The notes beneath the pieces were generated by a model. The model was not told where the DNA came from. It was given only the letters and a program-made list of their open reading frames with translations, and did not search any database. The translations under genes were made by a program, and so were the position numbers. Shown piece by piece: positions 6,868 through 14,469 of a DNA stretch of 35,291 bases. Origin of the DNA: an uncultured Planctomycetota bacterium (GTDB lineage: Bacteria > Planctomycetota > Phycisphaerae > UBA1845 > Fen-1342); contig CAADGM010000102.1 of NCBI GenBank assembly GCA_900696535.1, forward strand, positions 1-35,291, in the 5' to 3' direction. The number at the start of each line of letters is the position of its first letter. Position 1 is the stretch's first letter.

Positions 6868-8400
6868 ATGCGCTTTCTGACGCGGTCCCGCGCCGCCGTG
6901 GCCCTCGCTTCTATGCTGCTGGCATGCGCGGCGTCCAATCGTGCGCACGCGCGCGAACTTGTCGACGCTCGCGAGCCCGCCCACGGACGCGAGCCGCTGG
7001 ATCTGGTTCCCGCCGAGTGCCTGGCCGCCTACGCCGCGCGGCCGCCACCGGACCTGCCGGCGCCGGGCCAGGGTGGCTCGCCGTGGGAGGCCCTGGTCGA
7101 TCTGGGTGTTCAGCTCGTCCGGCCTGCCGAGGCTGGCAGCGCCCAGATCTGGATTCGGGCGGGGGAGCTCGCCGCGCTGACGCTGCGCTACCCGCACGCG
7201 CTGGCGCTGCTCGATGTCAGCGCGGCCCCGCTGCCGGATGATCCGAATACGATGCGGGTTGATCGGCTGCGCGCGGTGCTTGCCGTGAAGCTCCCGGGCG
7301 GGGAGACGGCACACGCCGAGCCATTCCTGCGGATCATCCAGAAATCGGTCAACGAACAGACCGACGCAGGGCGAGCAACGCTGGAAAGCCACCGGACCGC
7401 GACATGGAAGTACCAGGAGCTCCGCGACCAGCGGCTGCCAGCGTGGTGCGCAATCGCGTGGGGGCAGATTGACGACTTCTTCGTGCTCACCATCGGCCCA
7501 GACGTCTGGCCGCAGGTCGCCGCGGTCGCCTCGGACGGGTCGGCCTCTCTCACTGTGGCGGCGTGGGTGGCGGAAGCACGCCGAACGAGGGCAGCGCAAA
7601 GTCTGATCGAGGTCTACGTGGCCGTTGAGGCGATTCGCGGGCGGCTCGATCCGCTGGTGGACGGACGGGCGACGCAGTTCTTTTCGGCGTGGGAGTTCGC
7701 CGACGCCCAGGCCGGCTACTGGGCGCTGGGCCTGGAAGACAGGGCTCTCTTTTGCGAAGGCCATCTGCGTTGGGCGGACCGGAGTTCGACTCGGCTGTAC
7801 GCGGACTCCCAGTACCGCCCGGCCGCGCTGGTCGAGGCAGTCCCGCCGGAGGCGCACTACGCGATCTACCGGGTCCCCGGTGGCCAGCTTCTGACCCGCG
7901 TGGTGACGTGCATCCTCGCGCTTCAGGGGCCGGGTGAGCGGGCCCACGCGGAGCGCCTCTGGGAACGCATCGCCGCACAACCGGGGCTGGACGTGGACGC
8001 CGACCTGTTCGAGCAGCTCGGCGACCGCGTCCTCTTCCACAACGACCCTCCGCATCCGCTGCGCATCCCCGTCGCGCTCACGAGCCTCATCGAGATTGAT
8101 GGCGACCCCAGCCGTGTGCGGCGCGCCGTCGACCGAATCTGCGGCGGGTTCCGTTCGGCAATGGAGGAGCTGGCGGGTGCGGAGTCGAAGCCGGCTTCGC
8201 TCTGGCAGATTCGCCGCGACGACGACGGCGTGTGGTACTGGGAGTTGGGACCGCTCGCGGGGCCCGCTTGGACGGTCACCGACCGGTTCATCGTGACGAG
8301 CTGGTCGCCGCAGGCGCTGCGGCAGTATCTCGGCTGGGCCGGCGAGCGGCTCGGCCGGTGGCCCACTACGGGCCCGGCGACGAGACCGGCACGGGGGTGA
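6868..8400 (+). CDS. Exported protein of unknown function
   Basis: A 510-residue protein that I do not recognise. The N-terminus, MRFLTRSRAAVALASMLLAC then AASNRAHA-RE, is a signal peptide; cleavage after AHA near residue 28 is likely, although Cys-20 could also act as a lipobox. The mature part is a large alpha/beta protein without transmembrane helices. It resembles in style the 'DUF3352-like' exported proteins of planctomycetes, with paired strands ending in blocks such as HALALLDVSAAPLP, DDFFVLTIGPDVWP and DRFIVTSWSPQALRQYL, but I cannot confirm that assignment. Its last 35 bases overlap the convergent SGNH hydrolase gene. The start lacks a Shine-Dalgarno and has a TAGGCT hexamer just upstream. 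Confidence 0.82.
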   Translation: MRFLTRSRAAVALASMLLACAASNRAHARELVDAREPAHGREPLDLVPAECLAAYAARPPPDLPAPGQGGSPWEALVDLGVQLVRPAEAGSAQIWIRAGELAALTLRYPHALALLDVSAAPLPDDPNTMRVDRLRAVLAVKLPGGETAHAEPFLRIIQKSVNEQTDAGRATLESHRTATWKYQELRDQRLPAWCAIAWGQIDDFFVLTIGPDVWPQVAAVASDGSASLTVAAWVAEARRTRAAQSLIEVYVAVEAIRGRLDPLVDGRATQFFSAWEFADAQAGYWALGLEDRALFCEGHLRWADRSSTRLYADSQYRPAALVEAVPPEAHYAIYRVPGGQLLTRVVTCILALQGPGERAHAERLWERIAAQPGLDVDADLFEQLGDRVLFHNDPPHPLRIPVALTSLIEIDGDPSRVRRAVDRICGGFRSAMEELAGAESKPASLWQIRRDDDGVWYWELGPLAGPAWTVTDRFIVTSWSPQALRQYLGWAGERLGRWPTTGPATRPARG

Positions 8401-9961
8401 GCAGGCCCTGGGCACGCAGCGCGGCGATGATCGCCTCGGCGTAGCGGGCAGCGCCTGCGCGGTTCGGGTGCCCCACCGAGGCGTAGAGGCACTGGACTAA
8501 TCCACTGGCCTGCTGCGCCTGGAAGCACGCTCGAATGCGCATGCTTTGCAGCGGATCTTCGGGGAACAAACTGACTCCGAGGTTCAGCGCGGAGAAGACG
8601 GGATTGTCCCGCGTCAGTCCCCACAGCAGCGTCTGCGGGGCGAAGGTCGCGTTCTCCGGGCCGAATCCGGGGTCGACGAACGTGACGCCCGCCAGCGCGC
8701 TCTCCGCCGCGACCTGCGTCACGGCGATCTGCATGGCCACTCGCGCCGTTGCGGCAAACAGCTCCGAGCGCTGTGCGAGCGCCTCGACCAGCGACGCACC
8801 GCCCGCGCTTGACAGGAAGCCGCGGGCCGACTCCCACGCCTGGAGCGCGTCGTCGTTGCTGTCGGGCCCAACCGGAGCGTAGTACCCCGTCACGATGATC
8901 GTCGCCGCGGGGCAGAGGCCGCGCACCTTGCGGAGCAGCTCGGTCAGCTCCCCGTCGCAGAACTGCCAGGTCAGGTCTTCGAGTAGCTCGAGGGGTGTCT
9001 GCGGGCTGAGTATCCGGCGGAGCGAGACGTCGTTGATGCAGCCGTCCATCAGCACGAGCTCGACCAGGTCCGGGCGCTGAATCAAGTCCGCTTGCAGCGT
9101 AATCGACGTGGGCACGGGCGGAACTTCGCCGCTGCACGGCGCGGGGCATGCGGCGTCGCCCACGCCGGGAACGATCGTGGCCCCGGTCTGGGCGAGGTGC
9201 TGCGTGACAACGGCGCGGCCGGTCTCGCGCTCCAGCACTCCGGCGAGGAGCGAGTGAATCTTGTCGCGCTCTTCGAGCCCGTTGCCCCACAGGACCGAAT
9301 CGCCGATCACGGCAACGTAAAGGAAGTCGCGCACCAGGTTGAGGTAGTCGAAGCCCACGGGTGTGCCGTCGCCGGCCCGGCTGCCGAACATCTCCACGCG
9401 CACGGCGGCGGACAGCAGCGCGGCGGGGATGAGAATCGTGATGCGGGTTTGGCCGACGGGCTGCCCGGCCGCGCTGGCCGAGTAGACCGCATTGCCGGTG
9501 CCGAGCAAGGTGGCCGCGTCGCCGCTGAGCGCGCCGGGTTGCTCGGCCGCCAGCCACGCGTCGACGCCCGCCGAAGCCGCGATCCGCGCGGCTGTGCGCC
9601 GCGTGCCAGAGCGTACATCAACAAGCTCGACCTCAAGTCGTGACGCCGGCGGGCCGGCCACCGTCGCCACGAAGCCGATCGCCTCGCCTCCACTCGGGAG
9701 GCTGAAGCGGCGTGCAGGTCGGTATGGCGGCTTGGCCATCGCCACCGCGGGGGCCTCGAGGTGCTCGACGGCCAGCAGGATCGTGGCCGCGTTGGAGCGG
9801 GTGAGCAGGTCCGCACCCCAGTCGCCGGGCATACCGCAGCCGCTGGCGACGAGCACGCTGGCCAGCAGCGCAAGCCCCCCAGGCGCACGGCCAACACGTC
9901 GTCCACGTGCCGCGCGAAGCGCGACGCGACGCGCGGCGCTAGTCGATGATTTCCAGGACAC
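8366..9961 (-). CDS. SGNH/GDSL-type hydrolase lipoprotein
   Basis: A 531-residue exported esterase-like protein. An Arg-rich N-terminus and a hydrophobic stretch end in LVASGC, so Cys-42 is a likely lipid attachment site. Residues about 45-210 form an extra beta-rich domain. The hydrolase fold begins with FLYVAVIGDSVLWGNGLEE, where S222 in GDS is the nucleophile. MDGCINDVSL supplies the block III Asn, and VGHPNRAGAARYAEAI near the C-terminus supplies the His of block V. Substrates of such enzymes are esters or acetylated sugars; the actual one is unknown. The GTG at 9961 has GAGGTG upstream and overlaps the end of the preceding small lipoprotein gene by 23 bases, suggesting translational coupling. 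Its 3' end overlaps the convergent gene by 35 bases. Confidence 0.87.
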   Translation of the reverse strand: MSWKSSTSAARRVALRAARGRRVGRAPGGLALLASVLVASGCGMPGDWGADLLTRSNAATILLAVEHLEAPAVAMAKPPYRPARRFSLPSGGEAIGFVATVAGPPASRLEVELVDVRSGTRRTAARIAASAGVDAWLAAEQPGALSGDAATLLGTGNAVYSASAAGQPVGQTRITILIPAALLSAAVRVEMFGSRAGDGTPVGFDYLNLVRDFLYVAVIGDSVLWGNGLEERDKIHSLLAGVLERETGRAVVTQHLAQTGATIVPGVGDAACPAPCSGEVPPVPTSITLQADLIQRPDLVELVLMDGCINDVSLRRILSPQTPLELLEDLTWQFCDGELTELLRKVRGLCPAATIIVTGYYAPVGPDSNDDALQAWESARGFLSSAGGASLVEALAQRSELFAATARVAMQIAVTQVAAESALAGVTFVDPGFGPENATFAPQTLLWGLTRDNPVFSALNLGVSLFPEDPLQSMRIRACFQAQQASGLVQCLYASVGHPNRAGAARYAEAIIAALRAQGLLTPVPVSSPGP

Positions 9962-10292
9962 GCTGCACCTCGACGACGGTCCCCAGGCCGCACGCGGTGG
10001 TCAGGTCCGAGCGGGTCGCCAGCTCCAGGCGCGAGCGCGCCCCGGGCTGGACGATCCGGTCGAACTCCTCGTTCGTCAGGCGCAGCCCCTGGTAGAGCTC
10101 GTACGTGAGCCCGTTGTCGCCAATCCACACGCGGCAGGGGCCGCCGCGGTTCTGGACAGCGGCCACGCCCTGCACGATGAACGGCTCGCCCCGCACGAAG
10201 AGCGTGCCTTGGCCGGGGATGTCGACGCTGATGCAACTGGCGAGCAGCGCGAGGCTCACGGCGCCGGCAAGCAGCGTGCCGAGTGGTCGCAT
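9939..10292 (-). CDS. Small lipoprotein of unknown function
   Basis: A 117-residue protein starting MRPLGTLLAGAVSLALLASC. LLASC is a good lipobox, giving a mature lipoprotein of about 98 residues. AGGAG lies 8 bases before the ATG at 10292, which clearly fixes the start over the longer upstream frame. The mature part is beta-rich (GTLFVRGEPFIVQGVAAVQ, then CRVWIGDNGLTYELYQG). It contains two Cys, in GGPCRVW and TTACGLG, which could form a disulfide. I do not recognise the family. It is the first gene of a two-gene minus-strand unit with the SGNH hydrolase, so an accessory role to that enzyme is possible (inference). Confidence 0.8.
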   Translation of the reverse strand: MRPLGTLLAGAVSLALLASCISVDIPGQGTLFVRGEPFIVQGVAAVQNRGGPCRVWIGDNGLTYELYQGLRLTNEEFDRIVQPGARSRLELATRSDLTTACGLGTVVEVQRVLEIID

Positions 10293-10479
10293 GGCAGGTA
10301 CTCCTGGTCGCGCGCGACGGCGCCGGCGCGATCCGTGGTCGCGACAGCCCGCGCCGCGCAGAAGCCGGGGAAGATACCCGCGCTGGCGCGGGGTGTCACG
10401 CTTGCCAGTGGCGCGGCGGAAGGCGATCATCGCCGCGTGCGGCGCTCGGCGCGGGCGTCGACGCTGCTCGGGAGTCTTC

Positions 10480-11361
10480 ATGCCCGCCAGGTGTCTCGAC
10501 GGGAACGCGATCGCGGCCGAGATCCGCGCGGAGGTTGCGCGAGACGCCGCCAGCCTTCTGGATGACGGCCGCCCCGTGAAGCTCGCTGCGGTGCTGGTGG
10601 GCAGCGACGAGGCCAGCCGTCTGTACGCCGAATCGCAGCGGAGGCTGTGCGGGACGGTCGGCTTCGCGTACGAGCTGGTCGAACTGCCAGCCGATGCGGC
10701 GCAGGACGACCTTCACGCCGCGATCGACCGACTGAACGCGGATGCGTCGATCACCGGCATCATCCTCCAGCTTCCGCTGCCGGCGCCGCTCGACACGGCC
10801 CTGGCCCAGTGGCGGATAGATCCCTACAAGGATGTTGAGGGTGTGAACCCGGCCAACATCGGGCTGCTCTTCTATGGTGAGCCGCTGATCCAGCCGTGCA
10901 CGGCGCTGGCCGTTCTGGAGATGATTCGCCGCAGTGGCGCGGCGCTGCGCGGCGCGCGGGCGGTGGTGATGGGCCAGAGCACGATCGTGGGCCGGCCGGT
11001 GACGATGGCGCTGCTGGCGCGGATGGCCACGGTGACGGGCTGCCACATCGCGACACGCGACCTGGCCGAGCACACGCGCCAGGCGGAGATTCTCGTGGTG
11101 GCGGTCGGCAAGCCGCGGCTGGTGGGGGCCGAGCTGGTGCGGCCGGGCGCGGTCGTCGTCGATGTGGGGATCAACCGCGTCGTCGAGCGCGACGCCGGGG
11201 GACGCGAGGTCAAGCGGACGGTGGGGGACGTGGACTTCGAGTCGGTGCGTGCGGTCGCGGGGACCATCACGCCCGTGCCCGGCGGCGTGGGGCCGGTGAC
11301 GGTCGCGATGCTCCTGCGCAACACCATCGAAGCGGCGCGGAAGCAACGTCAGCGGCGGTGA
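10480..11361 (+). CDS. folD: FolD-family methylenetetrahydrofolate dehydrogenase/cyclohydrolase with altered active site
   Basis: A 293-residue cytoplasmic enzyme of the usual FolD length. GGGAG lies 5 bases before the ATG at 10480. FolD normally oxidises 5,10-methylene-THF and hydrolyses 5,10-methenyl-THF to 10-formyl-THF. Seen here: SRLYAESQRRLCGTVGF (Y49), ILQLPLPAPLD (Q97), KDVEGVNPANIG, the Rossmann segment AVVMGQSTIVGRPVTMALL and the C-terminal PVPGGVGPVTVAML. Two key residues differ. The catalytic Lys of the family (E. coli Lys-54, in 'Y-x3-K') is Gln-53, and the Asp of 'KDVDG' (E. coli Asp-121) is Glu-120. The Lys is established as essential for cyclohydrolase chemistry, so activity may be changed. 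This could be a natural subfamily rather than a defect, since the rest of the fold is intact. Divergent from the lipoprotein pair; purU is 1.6 kb downstream. Confidence 0.92.
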   Translation: MPARCLDGNAIAAEIRAEVARDAASLLDDGRPVKLAAVLVGSDEASRLYAESQRRLCGTVGFAYELVELPADAAQDDLHAAIDRLNADASITGIILQLPLPAPLDTALAQWRIDPYKDVEGVNPANIGLLFYGEPLIQPCTALAVLEMIRRSGAALRGARAVVMGQSTIVGRPVTMALLARMATVTGCHIATRDLAEHTRQAEILVVAVGKPRLVGAELVRPGAVVVDVGINRVVERDAGGREVKRTVGDVDFESVRAVAGTITPVPGGVGPVTVAMLLRNTIEAARKQRQRR

Positions 11362-11415
11362 AGGAGTGTCCCCGCAAACCTGAGTGCTTCCTCCTGGCTC
11401 CTCGACAAGCTCGAG

Positions 11416-11489
11416 TGGGCGGCAAGGGACTCGAACCCCTGACCTTCTCGGTGTAAGCGAGACGCTCTAGCCGACTGAGCTAGCCGCCC
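11416..11489 (-). tRNA. tRNA-Val (anticodon TAC)
   Basis: On the minus strand the acceptor arms are GGGCGGC (11489-11483) and GCCGCCC (11423-11417), with discriminator A at 11416. The D arm reads GCTCAGTCGGCTAGAGC. The anticodon stem TCTCG/CGAGA carries the loop CTTACAC, giving anticodon TAC (reads GTA and related Val codons). The T arm is AGGGG-TTCGAGT-CCCT. The length is 74 bases. The 3' CCA is not encoded (CTC follows), so it must be added enzymatically. A CATACT hexamer on the minus strand lies about 20 bases upstream. Confidence 0.96.
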
Positions 11490-11507
11490 GGACGCTCTAG
11501 TTTGGAC

Positions 11508-11536
11508 AGTATGCCCGCTGCGCTGCGGGCCGGGAA
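11508..11536 (-). promoter_or_regulatory. Candidate promoter of tRNA-Val
   Basis: On the minus strand TTCCCG (11536-11531) is followed after 17 bases by CATACT (11513-11508). Transcription would start about 12 bases before the tRNA 5' end. The -35 is weak. Confidence 0.35.
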
Positions 11537-11681
11537 GCCCCCCTGGCGGCCCTGACAGGCAGAATCCTGCCTCCGCGCGCGCTGCCCTGCCTGCGCACGC
11601 ATTCCGTCGCCGGCCCCCGCGCACCGCCGCCTCGCCGACGAACACATCGCCAGAGCCGTCCCGCCTGCCGGCCGCCGCCAG

Positions 11682-11710
11682 TCGCCAGGCGCCTGTGGGG
11701 CGGCGATAAT
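11682..11710 (+). promoter_or_regulatory. Candidate leaderless promoter of the GT4 gene
   Basis: TCGCCA (11682-11687, 4/6 to TTGACA) and GATAAT (11705-11710, 5/6 to TATAAT) are 17 bases apart. GATAAT ends 8 bases before the ATG at 11719, so transcription would begin at or very near the start codon. No Shine-Dalgarno is present between them. Confidence 0.5.
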
Positions 11711-11718
11711 GCCGCCGA

Positions 11719-12873
11719 ATGCACATTTGCCACATCATCACCCGCCTCATCATCGGCGGCGCGCAGGAGAACACACTGCTGACGTGCGAGGGGCTCCGCG
11801 CCAGGGGGCACCGGGTCACGCTCATTGCCGGGCCGACAACCGGCCCCGAGGGATCGCTCGTGGCCCGGGCGCGGGCCGGCGGCTACGCCTACTTGGAGCT
11901 TCCGGAGCTCATCCGGGCCGTCAACCCGTGGATGGACCTGCGTGCGCAGCGCCAGCTTACGATGGAACTGCGGCGCTTGGGTCCGGACATAGTCCACACT
12001 CACAGCAGCAAGGCCGGCATCATTGGCCGCCTGGCCGCCCGCGACGCCCGCGTGCGCCGCATCGTCCACACGATTCACGGCATGAGCTTCAACCGCACGC
12101 AGCCGTGGCCGGTGCAGCGGGCCTATGCGTGGCTGGAGCGGCGGGCGGCTCGCCACACACACCGCATCGTCACCGTGGCCGACGCCATGATCGAGCAGAC
12201 GGTGGCCGCTGGCGTGTGCAGCCGCGAGAAGCTCGAGACGATCTACTCAGGCATGGAGGTCGAGCGGTTCACGCCGGCCGCGGAGCGCCGCGCGGCCGCC
12301 CGCGCGCGTTGGGGAGTGACCGACGACGACGTCGTGGTCGGTACGGTTGCGCGGCTCTTCCGGAAGAAGGGCTACGAGCAGCTCATCCCGATCATGGACG
12401 CGGCTGCCGGGCGTGAGCCGCGGTTGCGGTTCGTCTGGGTCGGCGACGGCGCCCAGCGGACGGAATATGAGCAGGAGTTGGGCCGCCGGGGTCTGCGGTC
12501 GCGGGTCACGCTGACCGGGCTCGTGCCGCCCGAGCGCGTGGGCGACGAGATGGCGGGCTTTGATATCCTCGCGCATACGTCGCAGTGGGAGGGCCTGCCC
12601 CGCACAGTGGTGCAGGCGCTGCTCATGCAAGTACCCGCCGTGGCGTTCGACATCGACGGGACGCCCGAAGTAGTCCTGGAGGGGCGCACCGGGCGGATCG
12701 TCCGCCTGGGCGACGAGGCGAGGTTCGTGGAAGCGCTGTGCGAGCTGGCCGCAGACCGGACGCTGCGCGAGCGCCTCGGGCAGGCCGGGCGGGCCGCGTG
12801 CGTCGAGCGTTTCGACTGGCGCCGGATGGTGGATCAGCTCGAGGCGCTCTACGAGCGGCTGATCGCGGAGTGA
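11719..12873 (+). CDS. Glycosyltransferase family 4 protein
   Basis: A 384-residue GT-B fold retaining glycosyltransferase. The N-terminal half opens with MHICHIITRLIIGGAQENTL, the standard GGA(Q/E) acceptor loop, and contains DIVHTHSSKAGIIGR and HTIHGMSF. The C-terminal half has VGTVARLFRKKGY, RFVWVGDG and LTGLVP, and then the donor-binding segment HTSQWEGLPRTVVQALL. The GT4 'E-x7-E' motif is E291-x7-Q299 here, so the second Glu is replaced by Gln. It likely transfers a sugar from a nucleotide donor to a lipid or polysaccharide, at the cytoplasmic side of the membrane; donor and acceptor are unknown. No other polysaccharide genes are adjacent, only the GT39 gene further along. The start is fixed by the family N-terminus and the nearby GATAAT element. 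Confidence 0.92.
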   Translation: MHICHIITRLIIGGAQENTLLTCEGLRARGHRVTLIAGPTTGPEGSLVARARAGGYAYLELPELIRAVNPWMDLRAQRQLTMELRRLGPDIVHTHSSKAGIIGRLAARDARVRRIVHTIHGMSFNRTQPWPVQRAYAWLERRAARHTHRIVTVADAMIEQTVAAGVCSREKLETIYSGMEVERFTPAAERRAAARARWGVTDDDVVVGTVARLFRKKGYEQLIPIMDAAAGREPRLRFVWVGDGAQRTEYEQELGRRGLRSRVTLTGLVPPERVGDEMAGFDILAHTSQWEGLPRTVVQALLMQVPAVAFDIDGTPEVVLEGRTGRIVRLGDEARFVEALCELAADRTLRERLGQAGRAACVERFDWRRMVDQLEALYERLIAE

Positions 12874-12924
12874 GTCCACGTCGGGGTGGTGCGAACGCAC
12901 GGTCCGGCCGATCGGCCGCGCGGC

Positions 12925-12930
12925 TATACT
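12925..12930 (+). promoter_or_regulatory. -10-like element 7 bases before purU
   Basis: TATACT (5/6 to TATAAT) ends exactly 7 bases before the purU ATG, with no Shine-Dalgarno in the gap. This is the spacing typical of leaderless genes in Deinococcus and actinobacteria. No good -35 is seen at 16-18 bases upstream. Confidence 0.5.
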
Positions 12931-12937
12931 CCGGCCC

Positions 12938-13792
12938 ATGCCCCCGACCGTACGCCTGCTGATCGCCTGCCCCGACACGCGTGGCATCATCGCCGCTGTG
13001 ACGCGTTTCATCGCCGAGCACGACGGGAACATCCTCGACCTGGACCAGCATTCGGACCTGGAGCACGGCGAGTTCTTCATGCGCGTCGAGCTGGACCGCC
13101 GTGGGTTCGGGCTGTCGCCACAGACCTTCGCAGCCGCCTGGGAACCCATCGCGACGCGGTTCCGGATGCAGTGGTCCCTGGCCTGGGGAGAACGGCGCAA
13201 GCGGATGGCCATCCTGGTCAGCCGCCAGACGCATTGTCTGTCAGATCTGTGCTGGCGGTGGCAGAGCGGCGAGCTGGACGTGGAGATCCCGATCGTCGTC
13301 AGCAACCACGCCGACGCGGGGAGCATCGCACGACAATCCGGGATCCGCTTCGAGGTGTGCCCGGTCACGCCCGCGACACGCCCGGAGGCCGAGCGGGCGC
13401 TGGAGCAGCTACTGGGCGAGTGCGGCGCCGACTTCGTCGTGCTGGCGCGTTACATGCAGCTTCTCTCGCCCGAGCTGGTCGCGCGCTGGCCGCACCGCCT
13501 GATCAACATCCACCACGGATTTCTGCCGGCATTCAAGGGAGGAGCGCCATACCGGCAGGCGTACGACCGCGGCGTGAAGATGATCGGGGCGACCAGTCAT
13601 TACGTGACGGAGATCCTGGACGACGGGCCGATCATCTCGCAGGACACGACGCCGACGAGTCACCGCGACACCGTCGATGACCTCGTTCGCAAGGGGCGCG
13701 ACCTGGAGCGCGTCGTGCTGGCCAGGGCCGTGCGGCTGCACGCCGAGGACCGCATCCTGGTCAGCAACAACAAGACGGTCGTGTTTGACTAA
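12938..13792 (+). CDS. purU: Formyltetrahydrofolate deformylase
   Basis: A 284-residue cytoplasmic enzyme that hydrolyses 10-formyl-THF to THF and formate, balancing the one-carbon pool. Residues 4-80 form an ACT domain (VRLLIACPDTRGIIAAVTRF, then NILDLDQHSD), the usual effector-binding module of PurU. Residues 88-284 form a formyltransferase-type domain. KRMAILVSRQTHCLSDL, IVVSNHAD and LARYMQLLSPEL are family signatures. The catalytic triad of this fold is N190 and H192 in LINIHHGFLPAFKGG, and D229 in EILDDGPIISQD. The usual Ser after HH is Gly-194 here, a mild deviation. The start matches the family and lies 7 bases after TATACT. It follows the GT4 gene by 64 bases but probably has its own promoter. 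FolD, the enzyme family that makes its substrate, is close by. Confidence 0.95.
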   Translation: MPPTVRLLIACPDTRGIIAAVTRFIAEHDGNILDLDQHSDLEHGEFFMRVELDRRGFGLSPQTFAAAWEPIATRFRMQWSLAWGERRKRMAILVSRQTHCLSDLCWRWQSGELDVEIPIVVSNHADAGSIARQSGIRFEVCPVTPATRPEAERALEQLLGECGADFVVLARYMQLLSPELVARWPHRLINIHHGFLPAFKGGAPYRQAYDRGVKMIGATSHYVTEILDDGPIISQDTTPTSHRDTVDDLVRKGRDLERVVLARAVRLHAEDRILVSNNKTVVFD

Positions 13793-13968
13793 GAGCTATG
13801 CCTTAACCGACGTCGAAAGAGGGCTGAGGCAGGGTGACTTCGCCGGTGAGCGGCACGCCGCATCACCCCCCAGTGTGCCGGTGGACTTCAGCTTCGACCA
13901 GACTGTGAGCGCAGTACGGCGCTTGGCCAGTTTAATCCGACCAGCGCCGGCGCCCCGAATCGCGACGA

Positions 13969-14187
13969 CTACGGACGACCCAGCAGTGTCATCCGGCCGC
14001 GGAGCTCCATCTCGGCCTGGAGCCAGTCCATCTCGGGTGAGCCCCCGTTGCCGCCGCGGGCCAGGTAGATCTCGTACGCCCGTCGGCGGATCTGCTCTTC
14101 GCTGGGGGTGGGGTCGGTGGGGACCATCTCGGCGGACACCGTGCGCGCCTTGGTCGTATAAGGCGTGCGAGCCATCCGGGAAGCCAT
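13969..14187 (-). CDS. DUF2934 family small protein
   Basis: A 72-residue protein. AAGGAGGT lies 7 bases before the ATG at 14187, one of the best ribosome-binding sites in the window. The C-terminal half, PSEEQIRRRAYEIYLARGG and then GSPEMDWLQAEMEL, matches the short DUF2934 domain (pattern 'IRxRAYeiyl.RGg..G...dDWl.AE.EL'), known from planctomycetes and proteobacteria and of unknown function. The first 25 residues are basic and probably disordered. It stands alone between purU and the oxidoreductase-tsaD pair and is transcribed towards purU. Confidence 0.85.
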   Translation of the reverse strand: MASRMARTPYTTKARTVSAEMVPTDPTPSEEQIRRRAYEIYLARGGNGGSPEMDWLQAEMELRGRMTLLGRP

Positions 14188-14469
14188 GCGTCATACCTCC
14201 TTGCGTGCCGGTGTCGTGGCGACGCGCGGCGCGGCGTGAGTGGGCACCGTCAGTATCGGGGGCCCATCAGGAGTTCTTGAGCCTTTGGGTCGTCAAAGGT
14301 CCAAGCTGCGCGGCGTCGCGAGCGTTGACACGCTGGCCGTCCGCGTCCAGAGTGGCGCCGGCGAGCCGCGAACGGCGACGTGCGTGCTCGCCGCGATGAA
14401 AACGCTGCCAACGGAGCGGGCCGCGCGACACGCGCCGCCGTAAGGTCAACTCCGCCAACGAGGTGCATC

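Noticed and set aside
10896-11456. Plus-strand open frame ending GGKGLEPLTFSV
   Set aside because: The C-terminal peptide is the familiar translation of the strand opposite a tRNA gene; the rest is a shadow of folD.
14380-14469. Longer N-terminus for the oxidoreductase
   Set aside because: The added 30 residues are Arg/Ala-rich and outside the family; the GTG at 14470 has GAGGTG upstream.
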